Positions 6,997 to 15,549 are shown, counted from the first letter of the stretch. The stretch: DNA of 16,596 nt from Candidatus Parcubacteria bacterium (GCA_023135505.1 JAGLTA010000119.1:1-16596); one strand, 5' to 3'. The notes: generated by a model from the sequence alone, not told the origin. Numbers and translations: made by a program.

Positions 6997-7116
6997 CCGA
7001 CGAAGCAATCCCATTACTGAGCGGACAAATCTATGATTATAAACTTTTTTGCGTAATTAACGAGATTGCTTCGTCGCGCCTCTCTCGCTTCGCTCGTTCA
7101 ACTCCTCGCAAAGACA
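6975..7116. repeat. 142-bp hairpin (MITE/REP-like) element with perfect 12-bp terminal inverted repeats
   Basis: TGTCTTTGCGAG (6975-6986) is the exact reverse complement of CTCGCAAAGACA (7105-7116). Inside, GACGAAGCAATC (6999-7010) is the exact reverse complement of GATTGCTTCGTC (7064-7075). The middle (7011-7063) is AT-rich and codes for nothing evident. No clear target-site duplication is seen. The arms resemble a known type of intergenic repeat with TTGCGAG and GACGAAGCAATC words found in many bacterial genomes. It lies at the cut end of the D12 methyltransferase stub and 55 bp before recQ. Confidence 0.85.
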
Positions 7117-7171
7117 GAGGGGATTTATTGCATTTTGTAGTCTAAAGTAATTAAGGAATTTAAAAAATAAA

Positions 7172-9367
7172 ATGAAAGAGCTTTTGAAAACTTATTTTGG
7201 GTATGACAGTTTTAGGCCTTTGCAAGAGGAGATTATCAATAATGTTCTGGAAGGGAAAGACACTTTTGCGCTGATGCCGACAGGGGGCGGAAAATCGCTT
7301 TGCTACCAGCTGCCAGCATTAAAATTTAAAGGACTGACGCTTGTCGTATCGCCTCTTATCGCACTTATGAAAGATCAAGTGGACGCTCTAAAAACAAACG
7401 GAATTTCAGCCGAGTTTATTAATTCATCGCTCACGCCAGTGGAAATTTTGCAAATTCAGAAAAAGGCGGCTGGCGGAAAAATAAAAATTCTTTATGTAGC
7501 GCCAGAGCGGCTGGCGCTGGAAAGTTTTCAGAAATTTTTAAAATCGGTGAGCGTAAAATTAATCGCTATTGACGAAGCGCACTGCATCTCCGAATGGGGG
7601 CATGATTTTCGCCCAGACTACCGCGCGCTTAAACTTTTAAAAAAGCAATTTCCAAAAGTTCCGATTATCGCGCTTACGGCAACCGCTACCCCGAAAGTGC
7701 AAAAGGATATTGTAAATCAGCTGTCCTTAGATAATCCAAAAATATTTATATCCAGTTTCGACAGGAAAAATTTGACGATGCGCGTAGTTGAAAAACAGGG
7801 CGCTTTTGGAAAACTGCTTTCGTTAGTTAAAAAATACAAAAGCGAATCGTCAATCATTTATTGTTTTTCCAGAAAAGAGACCGAAGAGATAGCGGCAAAA
7901 TTAAGAGAGGAGGGCTTTGCCGCTTTGCCATACCACGCAGGGCTTAACAGCAAGACGCGGAAACAGAATCAAGAGCTGTTTATTAAAGATGAAGCGCAAA
8001 TTATAGTCGCCACGATCGCTTTTGGAATGGGAATTGACAAGCCGGATGTCCGCTTGATCGTCCATTACTCATTTCCAAAAACAATTGAAGGGTATTATCA
8101 AGAGATCGGTCGAGCCGGCCGTGACGGACTTCCAAGCGAATGCGTCCTTTTTTATTCTTACGGAGACGCGAGGAAGCACGAATATTTTATTAATCAAATA
8201 CAGGATTCCGCGGAACAGGGAAAACGCAGGAAAAAATTGCATAAGATAATAGAGTATTGCGAGACATTGGAATGCAGAAGAAAATATATTTTAGAATATT
8301 TTGGAGAGGAATATTCTTTTGCAAAAAGCGGGAATAAAAACGGATGCGGGGCGTGCGACACATGCTTAACTTCACGGAAGCTGTTTGACGCGACAGAGAT
8401 CGCGCAAAAAATTCTTTCATGCGTTATCCGCATTAGTTCTGTTGGCGGTTTATATAATAAGGAAAGAGGATTTGGGAAAAATTATATTGCCGATGTTTTG
8501 TTGGGAAAAAACGCGCAAAAAATTATCAATAATCAGCATAACATGCTTTCGGTTTTCGGAATTGTTAAAGATTTTTCAAAGGACGAGATTAAGCGCGTCA
8601 TTAAATCGCTCGTTGCTTTTAATTTATTGCGAGTGAGCGCCAGTGAATACTCGACTCTTTCAATTACAAAAAAAGGGTTTAGATTTTTAAAACAGAAAGA
8701 ATTATTAGAACTGCCAGATGCGCGCGCGGATTTTGCAAGCGAAGACAGAAGCGCCTTAAAGCAAAAAGAGCGATATGATATTAGTCTATTTGAAAAATTA
8801 AGAATATTAAGAAAACAGATTGCGGATAAAAACAGTGTTCCGCCATTTATGATTTTCAGTGACGCGGCATTGCAGGAAATGGCGCGCTATTTTCCATTGG
8901 ACAGAGACAGTTTTTCAAAAATTGAAGGCGTTGGAAGCAAGAAGTTAAAAGATTTTTCAGAAGCGTTTTTGTCCGTTATTAATAAGCATGCAAAAGAGAA
9001 TAATATTCAGCCGATTAAAATCCCGAACCGATGGCAGAAAAGCCGCGCCGCGAAAAAAAAATTCAACTCGGGGTCTTCCGAGAGATACGCAAAGACAAAA
9101 GAGATGCTTTTAAAAAAGCTGCCAATATCAGAGATTGCCGCTGAGCATAAATTTAAAGAAGGGACGATTATAGCGCATATTGAAAAACTGATTTTACTAG
9201 GCGAAGATATTGATATTTCTTATTTAAAGCCGCCATTTGAAAAATTTAAAAAAATAAAAGCGGCTTTTGAAAAATGCGGCGATAAAAAACTTAAGCCAGT
9301 TTTTAATCTTCTCAAAGAAGAATACCCCTACGACGAAATTCGCATAGCAAAGCTGTTTTTGAAATAG
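7172..9367 (+). CDS. recQ: ATP-dependent DNA helicase RecQ
   Basis: 3'-to-5' DNA helicase of recombination and replication-fork repair, 731 residues and apparently full length. Seen in order: motif 0 FRPLQ (14-18), Walker A TGGGKS (37-42), DEAH box (134-137) running into the RecQ aromatic-rich loop CISEWGHDFRPDY (138-150), TATATP (170-174), motif VI QEIGRAGRDG (310-319), then a zinc site with Cys368, Cys392, Cys395 and Cys398. An RQC winged helix follows (about 405-510), an HRDC domain (about 537-608), and a C-terminal helix-turn-helix (about 638-685, PISEIAAEHKFKEGTIIAHI) of the type attached to many bacterial RecQs. Codon use is less AT-biased than in the R-M region upstream, marking a return to core genes. 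No clear ribosome binding site precedes the ATG at 7172; a hairpin element ends 55 bp upstream. Confidence 0.97.
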   Translation: MKELLKTYFGYDSFRPLQEEIINNVLEGKDTFALMPTGGGKSLCYQLPALKFKGLTLVVSPLIALMKDQVDALKTNGISAEFINSSLTPVEILQIQKKAAGGKIKILYVAPERLALESFQKFLKSVSVKLIAIDEAHCISEWGHDFRPDYRALKLLKKQFPKVPIIALTATATPKVQKDIVNQLSLDNPKIFISSFDRKNLTMRVVEKQGAFGKLLSLVKKYKSESSIIYCFSRKETEEIAAKLREEGFAALPYHAGLNSKTRKQNQELFIKDEAQIIVATIAFGMGIDKPDVRLIVHYSFPKTIEGYYQEIGRAGRDGLPSECVLFYSYGDARKHEYFINQIQDSAEQGKRRKKLHKIIEYCETLECRRKYILEYFGEEYSFAKSGNKNGCGACDTCLTSRKLFDATEIAQKILSCVIRISSVGGLYNKERGFGKNYIADVLLGKNAQKIINNQHNMLSVFGIVKDFSKDEIKRVIKSLVAFNLLRVSASEYSTLSITKKGFRFLKQKELLELPDARADFASEDRSALKQKERYDISLFEKLRILRKQIADKNSVPPFMIFSDAALQEMARYFPLDRDSFSKIEGVGSKKLKDFSEAFLSVINKHAKENNIQPIKIPNRWQKSRAAKKKFNSGSSERYAKTKEMLLKKLPISEIAAEHKFKEGTIIAHIEKLILLGEDIDISYLKPPFEKFKKIKAAFEKCGDKKLKPVFNLLKEEYPYDEIRIAKLFLK

Positions 9368-9371
9368 AATT

Positions 9372-9399
9372 TTGACAGCACGAAAGAAGCAGGTATAAT
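9372..9399 (+). promoter_or_regulatory. Near-consensus sigma70 promoter upstream of the GH57 gene
   Basis: A perfect TTGACA (9372-9377) and a perfect TATAAT (9394-9399) are spaced 16 bp apart, starting 5 bp after the recQ stop and leaving a leader of about 45 nt before the ATG at 9452. It should make GH57 and the following glycosyltransferase an independent, strongly expressed unit. Confidence 0.8.
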
Positions 9400-9451
9400 A
9401 AAAATATCAAAAAAATTTTTTAACTTTCTACTTTTAACTTTCAACTAATCT

Positions 9452-10918
9452 ATGTTTTGGGCTAATTTTTTGCATTTTTACCAGCCGCCGAACCAGTTGG
9501 CGGATATTTTAGAGCGGATAGTCAATGAAAGCTACCGCCCGATTATTTTAGGTATGCAGAAAAATTTGGACGCTCGGCTGAGCATTAATATTAACGCGGG
9601 ACTTACAGAGCTTTTGCGCAAGAATAAATATAACGATGTCATTGATAATTTAAGAAAGCTGGCGGAGGACGGCAAGGTTGAATTTATTGAGAGCGCGAAA
9701 TATCATGCTTTTTTGCCAATGCTGCCAGAAAGTTCAATTATCAGGCAGATTAAATTAAACAACGAAACAAACAGAAAATTTTTCGGCAAAGTGTATAATC
9801 CGCAAGGATTTTTTTCGCCAGAGATGGCTTATCATTTCAAGGTGGCAAAAATCGCGAACAGATTAGGATATAAATGGATGCTTGCAGACGGGTTATCTTT
9901 TAACGGAAAACAGAATCAGGCGGATTATTCCAAAATTTATACAATCAGCGGATTGAGCGGATTTAAAATTTTTTTTAAAGATCAGACAATTAGCAATTTA
10001 ATAGTTAACGCTATTGTAAGATCTGGCAGATCGCTGTTAAACGAAATTAAAAAAGAGAACGGAAAAAACAGGTATTTGCTGACAGCTATGGATGGCGAGA
10101 CATTCGGACATCACCGCCCGGGACTAGATAAGCTGCTTTTTGATATTTTCGCGTCACCTGTTTTTAAAAAAATTTTAATCTCGCAAATTACGGATTATTT
10201 TCCGACTGGAAAAGCGATTAAACCAATTCATTCCAGTTGGTCGTCTAACGAGGAGGATATAAAAAACAGCAATCCTTTCAAATTATGGAATCAAAAAAAC
10301 AATCCGATACACAGGCTGCAATGGAAATTTACCTATTTTGTGATTAACGAAGTGGAAAAATTAAGCCATAATTCCGCTGACTATAAAAGGGCGAGAAAAA
10401 AATTGGATTTAGCGCTGCACTCTTGTCAGTTTTGGTGGGCGTCTAAATTTTGGTGGAGTTTGGAGATTATTGAGCAGGGGGCTTTTAATATGAGAGATAC
10501 TATTTTTAGCATTAAATCCGCAAGTGAAAAAATCAGGCAGACAGCTGAAAATTATTACTGGCAGATTTTAGATATCGCGTTTGGCTGGCAGAGATCTGGG
10601 CATATACGCGAGTTCCATAAAGTTAAGGAAGAATGGCAAAAAAAGCCGTTTAAAGATAGGACTCATGCCGAATGGTATAATCAGATGATTTTAGAGTTTG
10701 ACGCTGAAATGAGAAAGGCGGCAAAAAATCAAGAGTATGAAAAAGCGATTAAGTGGCGCGACGCTATCATTAAATTAAGGTCTGGCGCGGATGTCTACGA
10801 TGTTTTGCATATTGTCAACGAACTGCACAGCGCCCGCAAAATTCCGTCTGCCAAGCCGTTTTTGCAGCAGAAAAAATTCACTAAATTCGCCAAAGAGCAT
10901 TTTCTGCCTTTGGATTAA
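9452..10918 (+). CDS. Glycoside hydrolase family 57 protein with C-terminal UVR-like motif
   Basis: Retaining alpha-glucan-active enzyme of the GH57 group (alpha-amylase, 4-alpha-glucanotransferase or branching-enzyme relatives), 488 residues, cytosolic as no signal peptide is present. Region 1 is HFYQPP (8-13). The nucleophile motif is GFFSPEMAY with Glu124. The acid/base region is TAMDGETFGHH with Asp214. The later SCQFWWASKFWW (324-335) resembles the helical segment with aromatic substrate contacts. Residues about 413-444 (ILEFDAEMRKAAKNQEYEKA, then IKWRDAIIKLRS) match the UVR helical-hairpin motif of UvrB, UvrC and ClpC-type proteins, unusual for a glycosidase. A strong promoter lies immediately upstream and a GT39-type gene starts 37 bp downstream, suggesting a polysaccharide unit. 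Exact substrate cannot be told. Confidence 0.92.
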   Translation: MFWANFLHFYQPPNQLADILERIVNESYRPIILGMQKNLDARLSININAGLTELLRKNKYNDVIDNLRKLAEDGKVEFIESAKYHAFLPMLPESSIIRQIKLNNETNRKFFGKVYNPQGFFSPEMAYHFKVAKIANRLGYKWMLADGLSFNGKQNQADYSKIYTISGLSGFKIFFKDQTISNLIVNAIVRSGRSLLNEIKKENGKNRYLLTAMDGETFGHHRPGLDKLLFDIFASPVFKKILISQITDYFPTGKAIKPIHSSWSSNEEDIKNSNPFKLWNQKNNPIHRLQWKFTYFVINEVEKLSHNSADYKRARKKLDLALHSCQFWWASKFWWSLEIIEQGAFNMRDTIFSIKSASEKIRQTAENYYWQILDIAFGWQRSGHIREFHKVKEEWQKKPFKDRTHAEWYNQMILEFDAEMRKAAKNQEYEKAIKWRDAIIKLRSGADVYDVLHIVNELHSARKIPSAKPFLQQKKFTKFAKEHFLPLD

Positions 10919-10955
10919 ATCAAAGGCGCGGATTTTAACCAGCATTATTTTGAAT

Positions 10956-12371
10956 ATGAATTTTTTTAAAAAACATTGGATACTGTTTGTTTCTTTGTTC
11001 ACATCATTTTTTTTAACAGTTTTTGGCCGAGGTTTTTATCAAAGAGAATTTTGGTTTGATGAAGCGTTTACTGGAATTTTAGTTAAATTAGGATGGGGCG
11101 AAATGTTTTATAATATCGCCGCAGATGTTCATCCGCCGCTTTATTATGTTTTGCTAAAAATCTGGGGAACGCTGTTCGGTTTTTCAGACATAGTTTTAAG
11201 GAGCTTTTCTGTTTTTTTAAGCATGCTTCTGATTGCTGTTTTTTATTTTTTTGCAAAAGAAAGTATCAAAGACAAAAAAATGCTGTTCCCGCTGCTATTT
11301 TTAGCGTCAATCAATCCGTTTTTGCGGCAATTCGCGCAAGAAGCTAGAATGTATATGCTTTTCGCGGTTTTTACGCTATTGTCCGCTTTTTTCTTTTGGC
11401 GATTAATAAAGAAAAAAGAATTTTTTAAAAACAGAGATTGGCTCTATTTTAGCATTTTTTCTTCACTATCTTTTTTAACCCATTATTTTTCTTTGTTTGT
11501 TTTTATTTCTTTTTTCGCCGCGCTATTTTTATTTTATTTTCAAAAACAAAAATTAAAATTAAAAGAAATATTTTGTTTTTACATGAAATTTTTTGCTATT
11601 CCAATTATAACTTTTATTTTATGGCTGCCATTTTTTGTAAAACAGATTAAGCCAAATCTTGGCTGGATTCCTCCTGTCGAGTTTGATATTTTGCCGCGAG
11701 CGTTTTTCACTTTTTTATTTGGAAGCGATCAGGGAGTTCTTGGCATTCCTAATATTGCTAATTTTAATTTCATTTTAAATTCCAATGAAATAGCCCTTTT
11801 AATTTTTTTCGTATTATTAATATTAGCAGTGTCTATCAATAAAAAAACAGATAAGTTTTTTCTGTTTAATTTTATGCTTGTTTTTATTCCAATTTTTTTA
11901 ACTATCTTTGTTTCAAAAATATTGCATAGGCACATGTTCGTGACAAGATACTTTCTTTTTTGCGTTCCATTTTTAATAACAATACTATTGATATATTTTT
12001 CAAAATTTAAATCCAAAGTTTTTTATTCAATTATCATCATTTGGGTTTTATTGTCATTTAATACGGCAAAACATATTCCCGCAACTAATTATCGCGAGCT
12101 TGCAAAAAAAACAGAAAACATTGCTGCAACAGATCCATTTATGTATTTAGTTTCAAAATTTTATATCAATGACAATGTATTGCTTTTTAATTTTAATAAT
12201 CCGAATAATGATTTTTCAGATTGGCCGTTATTCACACAAAGCGACATATTAAATAATTTTGAAAAAATACCTGAAAATAGCCTTATAATTTTTGAAAAAA
12301 AAATGGAAGACGAACGCATTTTAGAAAAAGAAAAATTTTACAATTTTTTCATATATGAAAAAATAAATTAA
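10956..12371 (+). CDS. Membrane glycosyltransferase, GT39/ArnT-like (GT-C fold)
   Basis: Polytopic transferase that uses a lipid-linked sugar and acts on the outer face of the membrane, 471 residues with about ten predicted membrane helices. The first outer loop carries REFWFDEAFTG with Asp35 and Glu36, the GT-C catalytic acidic pair, followed by ADVHPPLYYVLLKIW (56-70), the second conserved loop motif of this group. QEARMYML (128-135) is another hallmark. The C-terminal part after the last helix is short (about 80 residues). An open frame runs upstream to 10791 inside the GH57 gene, but the ATG at 10956 places the basic residues and first helix correctly at the N-terminus (MNFFKKHWILF), so it is chosen. 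It follows GH57 by 37 bp and faces the mazG-like gene, with 39 bp between the two stop codons. Donor and acceptor are unknown. Confidence 0.9.
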   Translation: MNFFKKHWILFVSLFTSFFLTVFGRGFYQREFWFDEAFTGILVKLGWGEMFYNIAADVHPPLYYVLLKIWGTLFGFSDIVLRSFSVFLSMLLIAVFYFFAKESIKDKKMLFPLLFLASINPFLRQFAQEARMYMLFAVFTLLSAFFFWRLIKKKEFFKNRDWLYFSIFSSLSFLTHYFSLFVFISFFAALFLFYFQKQKLKLKEIFCFYMKFFAIPIITFILWLPFFVKQIKPNLGWIPPVEFDILPRAFFTFLFGSDQGVLGIPNIANFNFILNSNEIALLIFFVLLILAVSINKKTDKFFLFNFMLVFIPIFLTIFVSKILHRHMFVTRYFLFCVPFLITILLIYFSKFKSKVFYSIIIIWVLLSFNTAKHIPATNYRELAKKTENIAATDPFMYLVSKFYINDNVLLFNFNNPNNDFSDWPLFTQSDILNNFEKIPENSLIIFEKKMEDERILEKEKFYNFFIYEKIN

Positions 12372-12410
12372 TTGCGCAATAAGTTTAATGTAAATAAACA
12401 AGAATAATAT

Positions 12411-12737
12411 TTATGAATGATTTTCATTTATATTATCCCAATCCCATTTTCTATCTTTATTGAATTTAATTTTTTTTAAAATTTCTTGTTCTATGTCAAT
12501 ATTAAAAACTCCGCATAAATGTATAATTCTTTGTATTGCGTCTCCCAATTCTTCCTTAAATCCATCTTTGCCATCAATATTTTTATGGCGAAAAGCCTCG
12601 TATGCTTCAGAAATTTCAGAATGAATTAAAGCTATTTTTTCAGGAACATTAATTTCATTCGGCTTTATGCCGAATTTTTTTTCTTTAGCTTGTTTCATTA
12701 TAATATCACTTAGTTGTTTTATGGTTAAATTTTTCAT
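12411..12737 (-). CDS. MazG-like nucleotide pyrophosphohydrolase
   Basis: Small all-alpha NTP pyrophosphohydrolase that splits NTPs or dNTPs into NMP and pyrophosphate, useful for removing damaged or excess nucleotides. The 108 residues form one MazG-type domain. The metal-binding signature is EISEAYEAF (Glu41, Glu44) and EELGDAIQR (Glu63, Asp66), an ExxE-18 residues-ExxD arrangement normal for the fold; a basic tail with KFNKDRKWDW follows, as in dimeric relatives. The ATG at 12737 is preferred over an in-frame TTG six bases upstream. The gene begins 8 bp after the dTMP kinase stop, so the two are coupled, fitting a nucleotide-pool operon. No clear terminator is visible in the short convergent gap with the glycosyltransferase. 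Confidence 0.85.
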   Translation of the reverse strand: MKNLTIKQLSDIIMKQAKEKKFGIKPNEINVPEKIALIHSEISEAYEAFRHKNIDGKDGFKEELGDAIQRIIHLCGVFNIDIEQEILKKIKFNKDRKWDWDNINENHS

Positions 12738-12745
12738 ATTCAAAT

Positions 12746-13423
12746 TTATTTAATTATTTTAATAATTTTTTTCCAGATTAATTCGTTTATTTCTTCGCGG
12801 GGCATTATTTGTTTATTTTTTACGCATTCAATTAAAATAAAATCAGGAAAAGCGTTGGCGATTTTTAAATATATCTGCTCAGCATTTTTTAAATGTCCAA
12901 TATCGTCCTCGTGAATATCGCGCTTTTTTTTATTTATATAATCGCGGTTTTCCTTTTTATCAACTAATCTTTGCGCAATATCAGCATCTACATGTAAAAT
13001 GATATTTAGATCTGGACGCGGAATTTTAAATATATTATATTCAAGATCGTATAGCCAATCTAAATATTTTTTTTGTTCATTTTCGTCCGCAATTTTACTT
13101 CCTTGATGCGCCATATTGGCGGCTACATAGCGATTAGAAATCACGATTTTTTTTTGTTTGAGCCATTTTTTAATTTTGAAACTGGCGTCATATCTGTCAG
13201 CAGCATAAAAAATAGAGGCTGCATAGGGCCCAACCTCTTCGGGACCGCCATACTTGCCGTTTAAATATTCTTCAACTAACCCCGCTGATTTTGTTCCGTA
13301 TTGTGGGAAGTCTGCTGTTTCAACTTGATGCCCTAATTGTTCAAGTCGGCTGATAATAAGGTTTGCCTGTGTTGCTTTTCCAGAACCGTCTATGCCGTCT
13401 ATGACAATAAATTTTCCAGCCAT
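12746..13423 (-). CDS. tmk: dTMP kinase (thymidylate kinase)
   Basis: Phosphorylates dTMP to dTDP with ATP; the last specific step to dTTP. The 225-residue protein has the P-loop GIDGSGKATQ (10-19), FYAADRYDAS (72-81) of the dTMP-binding region, and the catalytic-site segment VISNRYVAANMAHQG (94-108). In the usual DRY of that segment an Asn replaces the Asp (N97). The LID region (about 152-175, KKENRDYINKKKRDIHEDD) is rich in basic residues. The ATG at 13423 follows the adaptor gene stop by 22 bp, through a (TATTAA)3 stretch, and mazG follows by 8 bp. Together with thyX and dut upstream it completes the path from dUTP to dTDP. Confidence 0.95.
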   Translation of the reverse strand: MAGKFIVIDGIDGSGKATQANLIISRLEQLGHQVETADFPQYGTKSAGLVEEYLNGKYGGPEEVGPYAASIFYAADRYDASFKIKKWLKQKKIVISNRYVAANMAHQGSKIADENEQKKYLDWLYDLEYNIFKIPRPDLNIILHVDADIAQRLVDKKENRDYINKKKRDIHEDDIGHLKNAEQIYLKIANAFPDFILIECVKNKQIMPREEINELIWKKIIKIIK

Positions 13424-13424
13424 A

Positions 13425-13442
13425 TATTAATATTAATATTAA
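13425..13442. repeat. (TATTAA)3 microsatellite before tmk
   Basis: Three exact hexamers lie in the 22-bp gap between the adaptor gene and tmk. They leave no room for a clear ribosome binding site. Probably simple AT-rich spacer. Confidence 0.7.
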
Positions 13443-13445
13443 AAT

Positions 13446-15341
13446 TTAAAAAATTATAACTTCTTCGCCCTCCTTTAATCCAGACACGATTTCGACCATA
13501 TTATTATTTCCAATAATTCCAGTTTTTATTTCTATGTCTTGAATTTTTTTATTGATTAAAATTTTTATCGTTTTTTTATTTTTTTCATTATTAAAAATCG
13601 TGTTTTGCGGAACAGCTAAAACACTATTTTTTTGGGCGATTATAACAGTTAAACCGATCGGCATTCCGAATTGAATTATATTGCTGCTATATTTATCTAA
13701 AGCAGCTATGATTTTTTTATTATTTTGGTCAATGGCGATTATTTCGCCAGTGCTTTTTTCTTCAAATTTTAAATTATCAGCAAAATTAAAAATCGTTTTT
13801 TGTCCGATTTTTATTTTATTTATATCAGATTCTAAAATATCAGCTTCGGCAATAACTTGGGTGGAAATTGCGATTGCAAAAATTTGTGACGGAGAAATAT
13901 CGTTGCCGACTTTAGCTTTGATATCTGTTATTACGCAGTTATTTGGAACTTTTAATTTTGTTTTGCTTAAATTTTCTTGCGCTAATAATAAAAGTTCTTT
14001 TGCTTTATTTAACAATTTTTTAATCTCAACTTTCTCATTAACTATCAAATTTTTTCGTTTTTCATTAAGCGTGAGTTCAGCAGTTTTAATTAAAAAATCA
14101 TTATCTTCTTTAATCTTAATTAAGTTTTCTTGCGTTTCATCTAATTTTTTTTCTATCTCTTGATGATTAAGATTAATTTTATCATATTCGTTTTGAAATT
14201 TTATTTTTGCTATTAATAAATTTTTTTCATTTAACGCTAATGATTCTTTTTGGCTTTTTAACAAATCTATTTTTGTACTGTTTTCATTTTTTCTATCATC
14301 AATCATTGATTTAAAATCTGTTAATTCATCCTTTGTAAATATTTTTTTAGTATCTCCTTTCGGCCTTTTTATATTTGGCAGCAATTCATAGGTTTTAGTA
14401 TTGTTTAGTAAGATTCTAGTTTTAAATAAAAGATTGTCTATAGCCGCCAAAAGCGTTTCTGTTGATTTTACGCTCGGCATAATATCAATTTCCTCTTCCT
14501 CTTTTTTTTCTTCTGGTTTTTCTGTACCCAATTCTTCATCTTTATTTAATAAATTAAAAGCGTCATTAACTTCAGTGTAATCGCTTTTAACTTGCTCATA
14601 AACTAATCTGGCGTTTTTAAATGTGCCACTTTTTAAAATTCCTAAATATTCTTCAAATTGATTGTTGGCTTCTTTATTGTCAATCCCTAAAATATTATCG
14701 GTTTCAATTAAAGTAGAGGAACTGATTGATAAAATTTCCCCTACAGTTTCTTTTATTAATTGTTTATTTTTTGTAATTGTCTCTTCACCATAGACGGCTG
14801 TTTCCTTTATATTCTGTTCAGCGCTTAAAAGTTCCTCTTGGTTATTATTTAAATCGCTCTGAATATTTTGAATTTTTAATTTTGCTATTTTTATGTTTCT
14901 TTTGTTTATCTCTTTTATATTATTTAACTGAATTTCGCCCAAAGCTATTTCCAAGTTTTTTAATTTATTATAAAGCTCTTCCGATTTTTTTCCTATTAAC
15001 TGACTTGAAACTATCAAATCGTCTGCATCTTTTTTTAATAATTCTGCTTGTTCTAAATGTTTTTTTTCTTGTTCAGCTTCTAATTCAGCTAAAACATCGT
15101 CCATTTTAATTTTATCTCCAGTTTGGAAATTTATTTTTTTTATCTTGCCGCTCGCGTCAAAATAGAGATCGCTGATTAAGTTTGAAACAACAGATCCATT
15201 TACGGAAATTGAATTTACAATATCGCCTTTTTTAACCGCAAAAGTATTATAATTTTTTTTAAAGATAAAATCTTTGCCAAAAAAAATAACAGCAGACAAA
15301 ACAATAATTATAGCGATAAATTTTAAAAATTTAGATAACAT
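13446..15341 (-). CDS. HlyD/MacA-family efflux adaptor (membrane fusion protein), long coiled coil
   Basis: Extracytoplasmic adaptor that normally joins an ABC-type or RND exporter. The 631 residues start with a membrane anchor (about 7-27), then a first biotinyl-lipoyl-like half (about 36-92, VKKGDIVNSISVNGSV then FQTGDKIKMDDVLAEL). A long helical hairpin follows (about 92-470), much longer than the usual MacA hairpin and broken by an acidic patch (KPEEKKEEEEIDIMP, about 270-285). The second lipoyl half is TKLKVPNNCVITDIKAKVG, followed by the beta-barrel (ADILESDINKIKIGQ) and a membrane-proximal domain ending in IVSGLKEGEEVIIF. No transporter or outer-membrane factor gene is in the window. 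If the host is a single-membrane CPR cell, it would work like the MacA-type adaptors of Gram-positives. It lies inside a nucleotide-metabolism operon, an unexpected place. Confidence 0.9.
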   Translation of the reverse strand: MLSKFLKFIAIIIVLSAVIFFGKDFIFKKNYNTFAVKKGDIVNSISVNGSVVSNLISDLYFDASGKIKKINFQTGDKIKMDDVLAELEAEQEKKHLEQAELLKKDADDLIVSSQLIGKKSEELYNKLKNLEIALGEIQLNNIKEINKRNIKIAKLKIQNIQSDLNNNQEELLSAEQNIKETAVYGEETITKNKQLIKETVGEILSISSSTLIETDNILGIDNKEANNQFEEYLGILKSGTFKNARLVYEQVKSDYTEVNDAFNLLNKDEELGTEKPEEKKEEEEIDIMPSVKSTETLLAAIDNLLFKTRILLNNTKTYELLPNIKRPKGDTKKIFTKDELTDFKSMIDDRKNENSTKIDLLKSQKESLALNEKNLLIAKIKFQNEYDKINLNHQEIEKKLDETQENLIKIKEDNDFLIKTAELTLNEKRKNLIVNEKVEIKKLLNKAKELLLLAQENLSKTKLKVPNNCVITDIKAKVGNDISPSQIFAIAISTQVIAEADILESDINKIKIGQKTIFNFADNLKFEEKSTGEIIAIDQNNKKIIAALDKYSSNIIQFGMPIGLTVIIAQKNSVLAVPQNTIFNNEKNKKTIKILINKKIQDIEIKTGIIGNNNMVEIVSGLKEGEEVIIF

Positions 15342-15350
15342 AAAAATTGT

Positions 15351-15531
15351 AATTCTGAGGCGATAGCCGAAGCCACATCTATCGGGTGGTCACCCGTTAT
15401 GGTGAAATCTGCTTTACTTATAAATAAAATATTGTTGAAACAATTTAATAATAAACATAAATGATTTTAAAATAATATAGCGCATATTAAAACAGATCCT
15501 TCGTTTCGCTATCGCTTCGCTCAGGATGACA
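15351..15531. repeat. Second hairpin/repeat element, between dut and the adaptor gene
   Basis: The left arm ATTCTGAGGCGATAGCCGAA (15352-15371) is an imperfect inverted partner of TTCGCTATCGCTTCGCTCAG (15505-15524, arm extending to about 15531). Inside lies a smaller GC-rich hairpin, CGGGTGGTCACCCG (15383-15396), then an AT-rich centre without coding signs. GGCGATAGCCGA, TCGCTTCGCTC and, beyond the right arm, TTGCATTTTGTA recur in the same order in or beside the 6975-7116 element. It fills most of the 208-bp gap within the minus-strand operon and may affect read-through. Confidence 0.7.
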
Positions 15532-15549
15532 TTGCTTTGCATTTTGTAA

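Noticed and set aside
8190..8636. Overlapping frames on both strands inside recQ
   Set aside because: They lie within strongly conserved RecQ coding sequence and have no family features.
9418..9447. Duplicated TTTAACTTTC before the GH57 start as a regulatory direct repeat
   Set aside because: The repeat is short, pyrimidine-rich and lies in the leader after the -10; simple-sequence origin is as likely.
10791..10955. Upstream extension of the GT39 reading frame into the GH57 gene
   Set aside because: The extension overlaps conserved coding sequence of GH57 by 128 bp and places non-family residues before the first membrane helix; the ATG at 10956 fits better.
13681..15109. Open frames on the plus strand opposite the adaptor gene (13681-14163 and 14777-15109)
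   Set aside because: They are antisense shadows of a well-supported HlyD/MacA-type gene; the translations are low-complexity Leu/Phe/Ser-rich without motifs.
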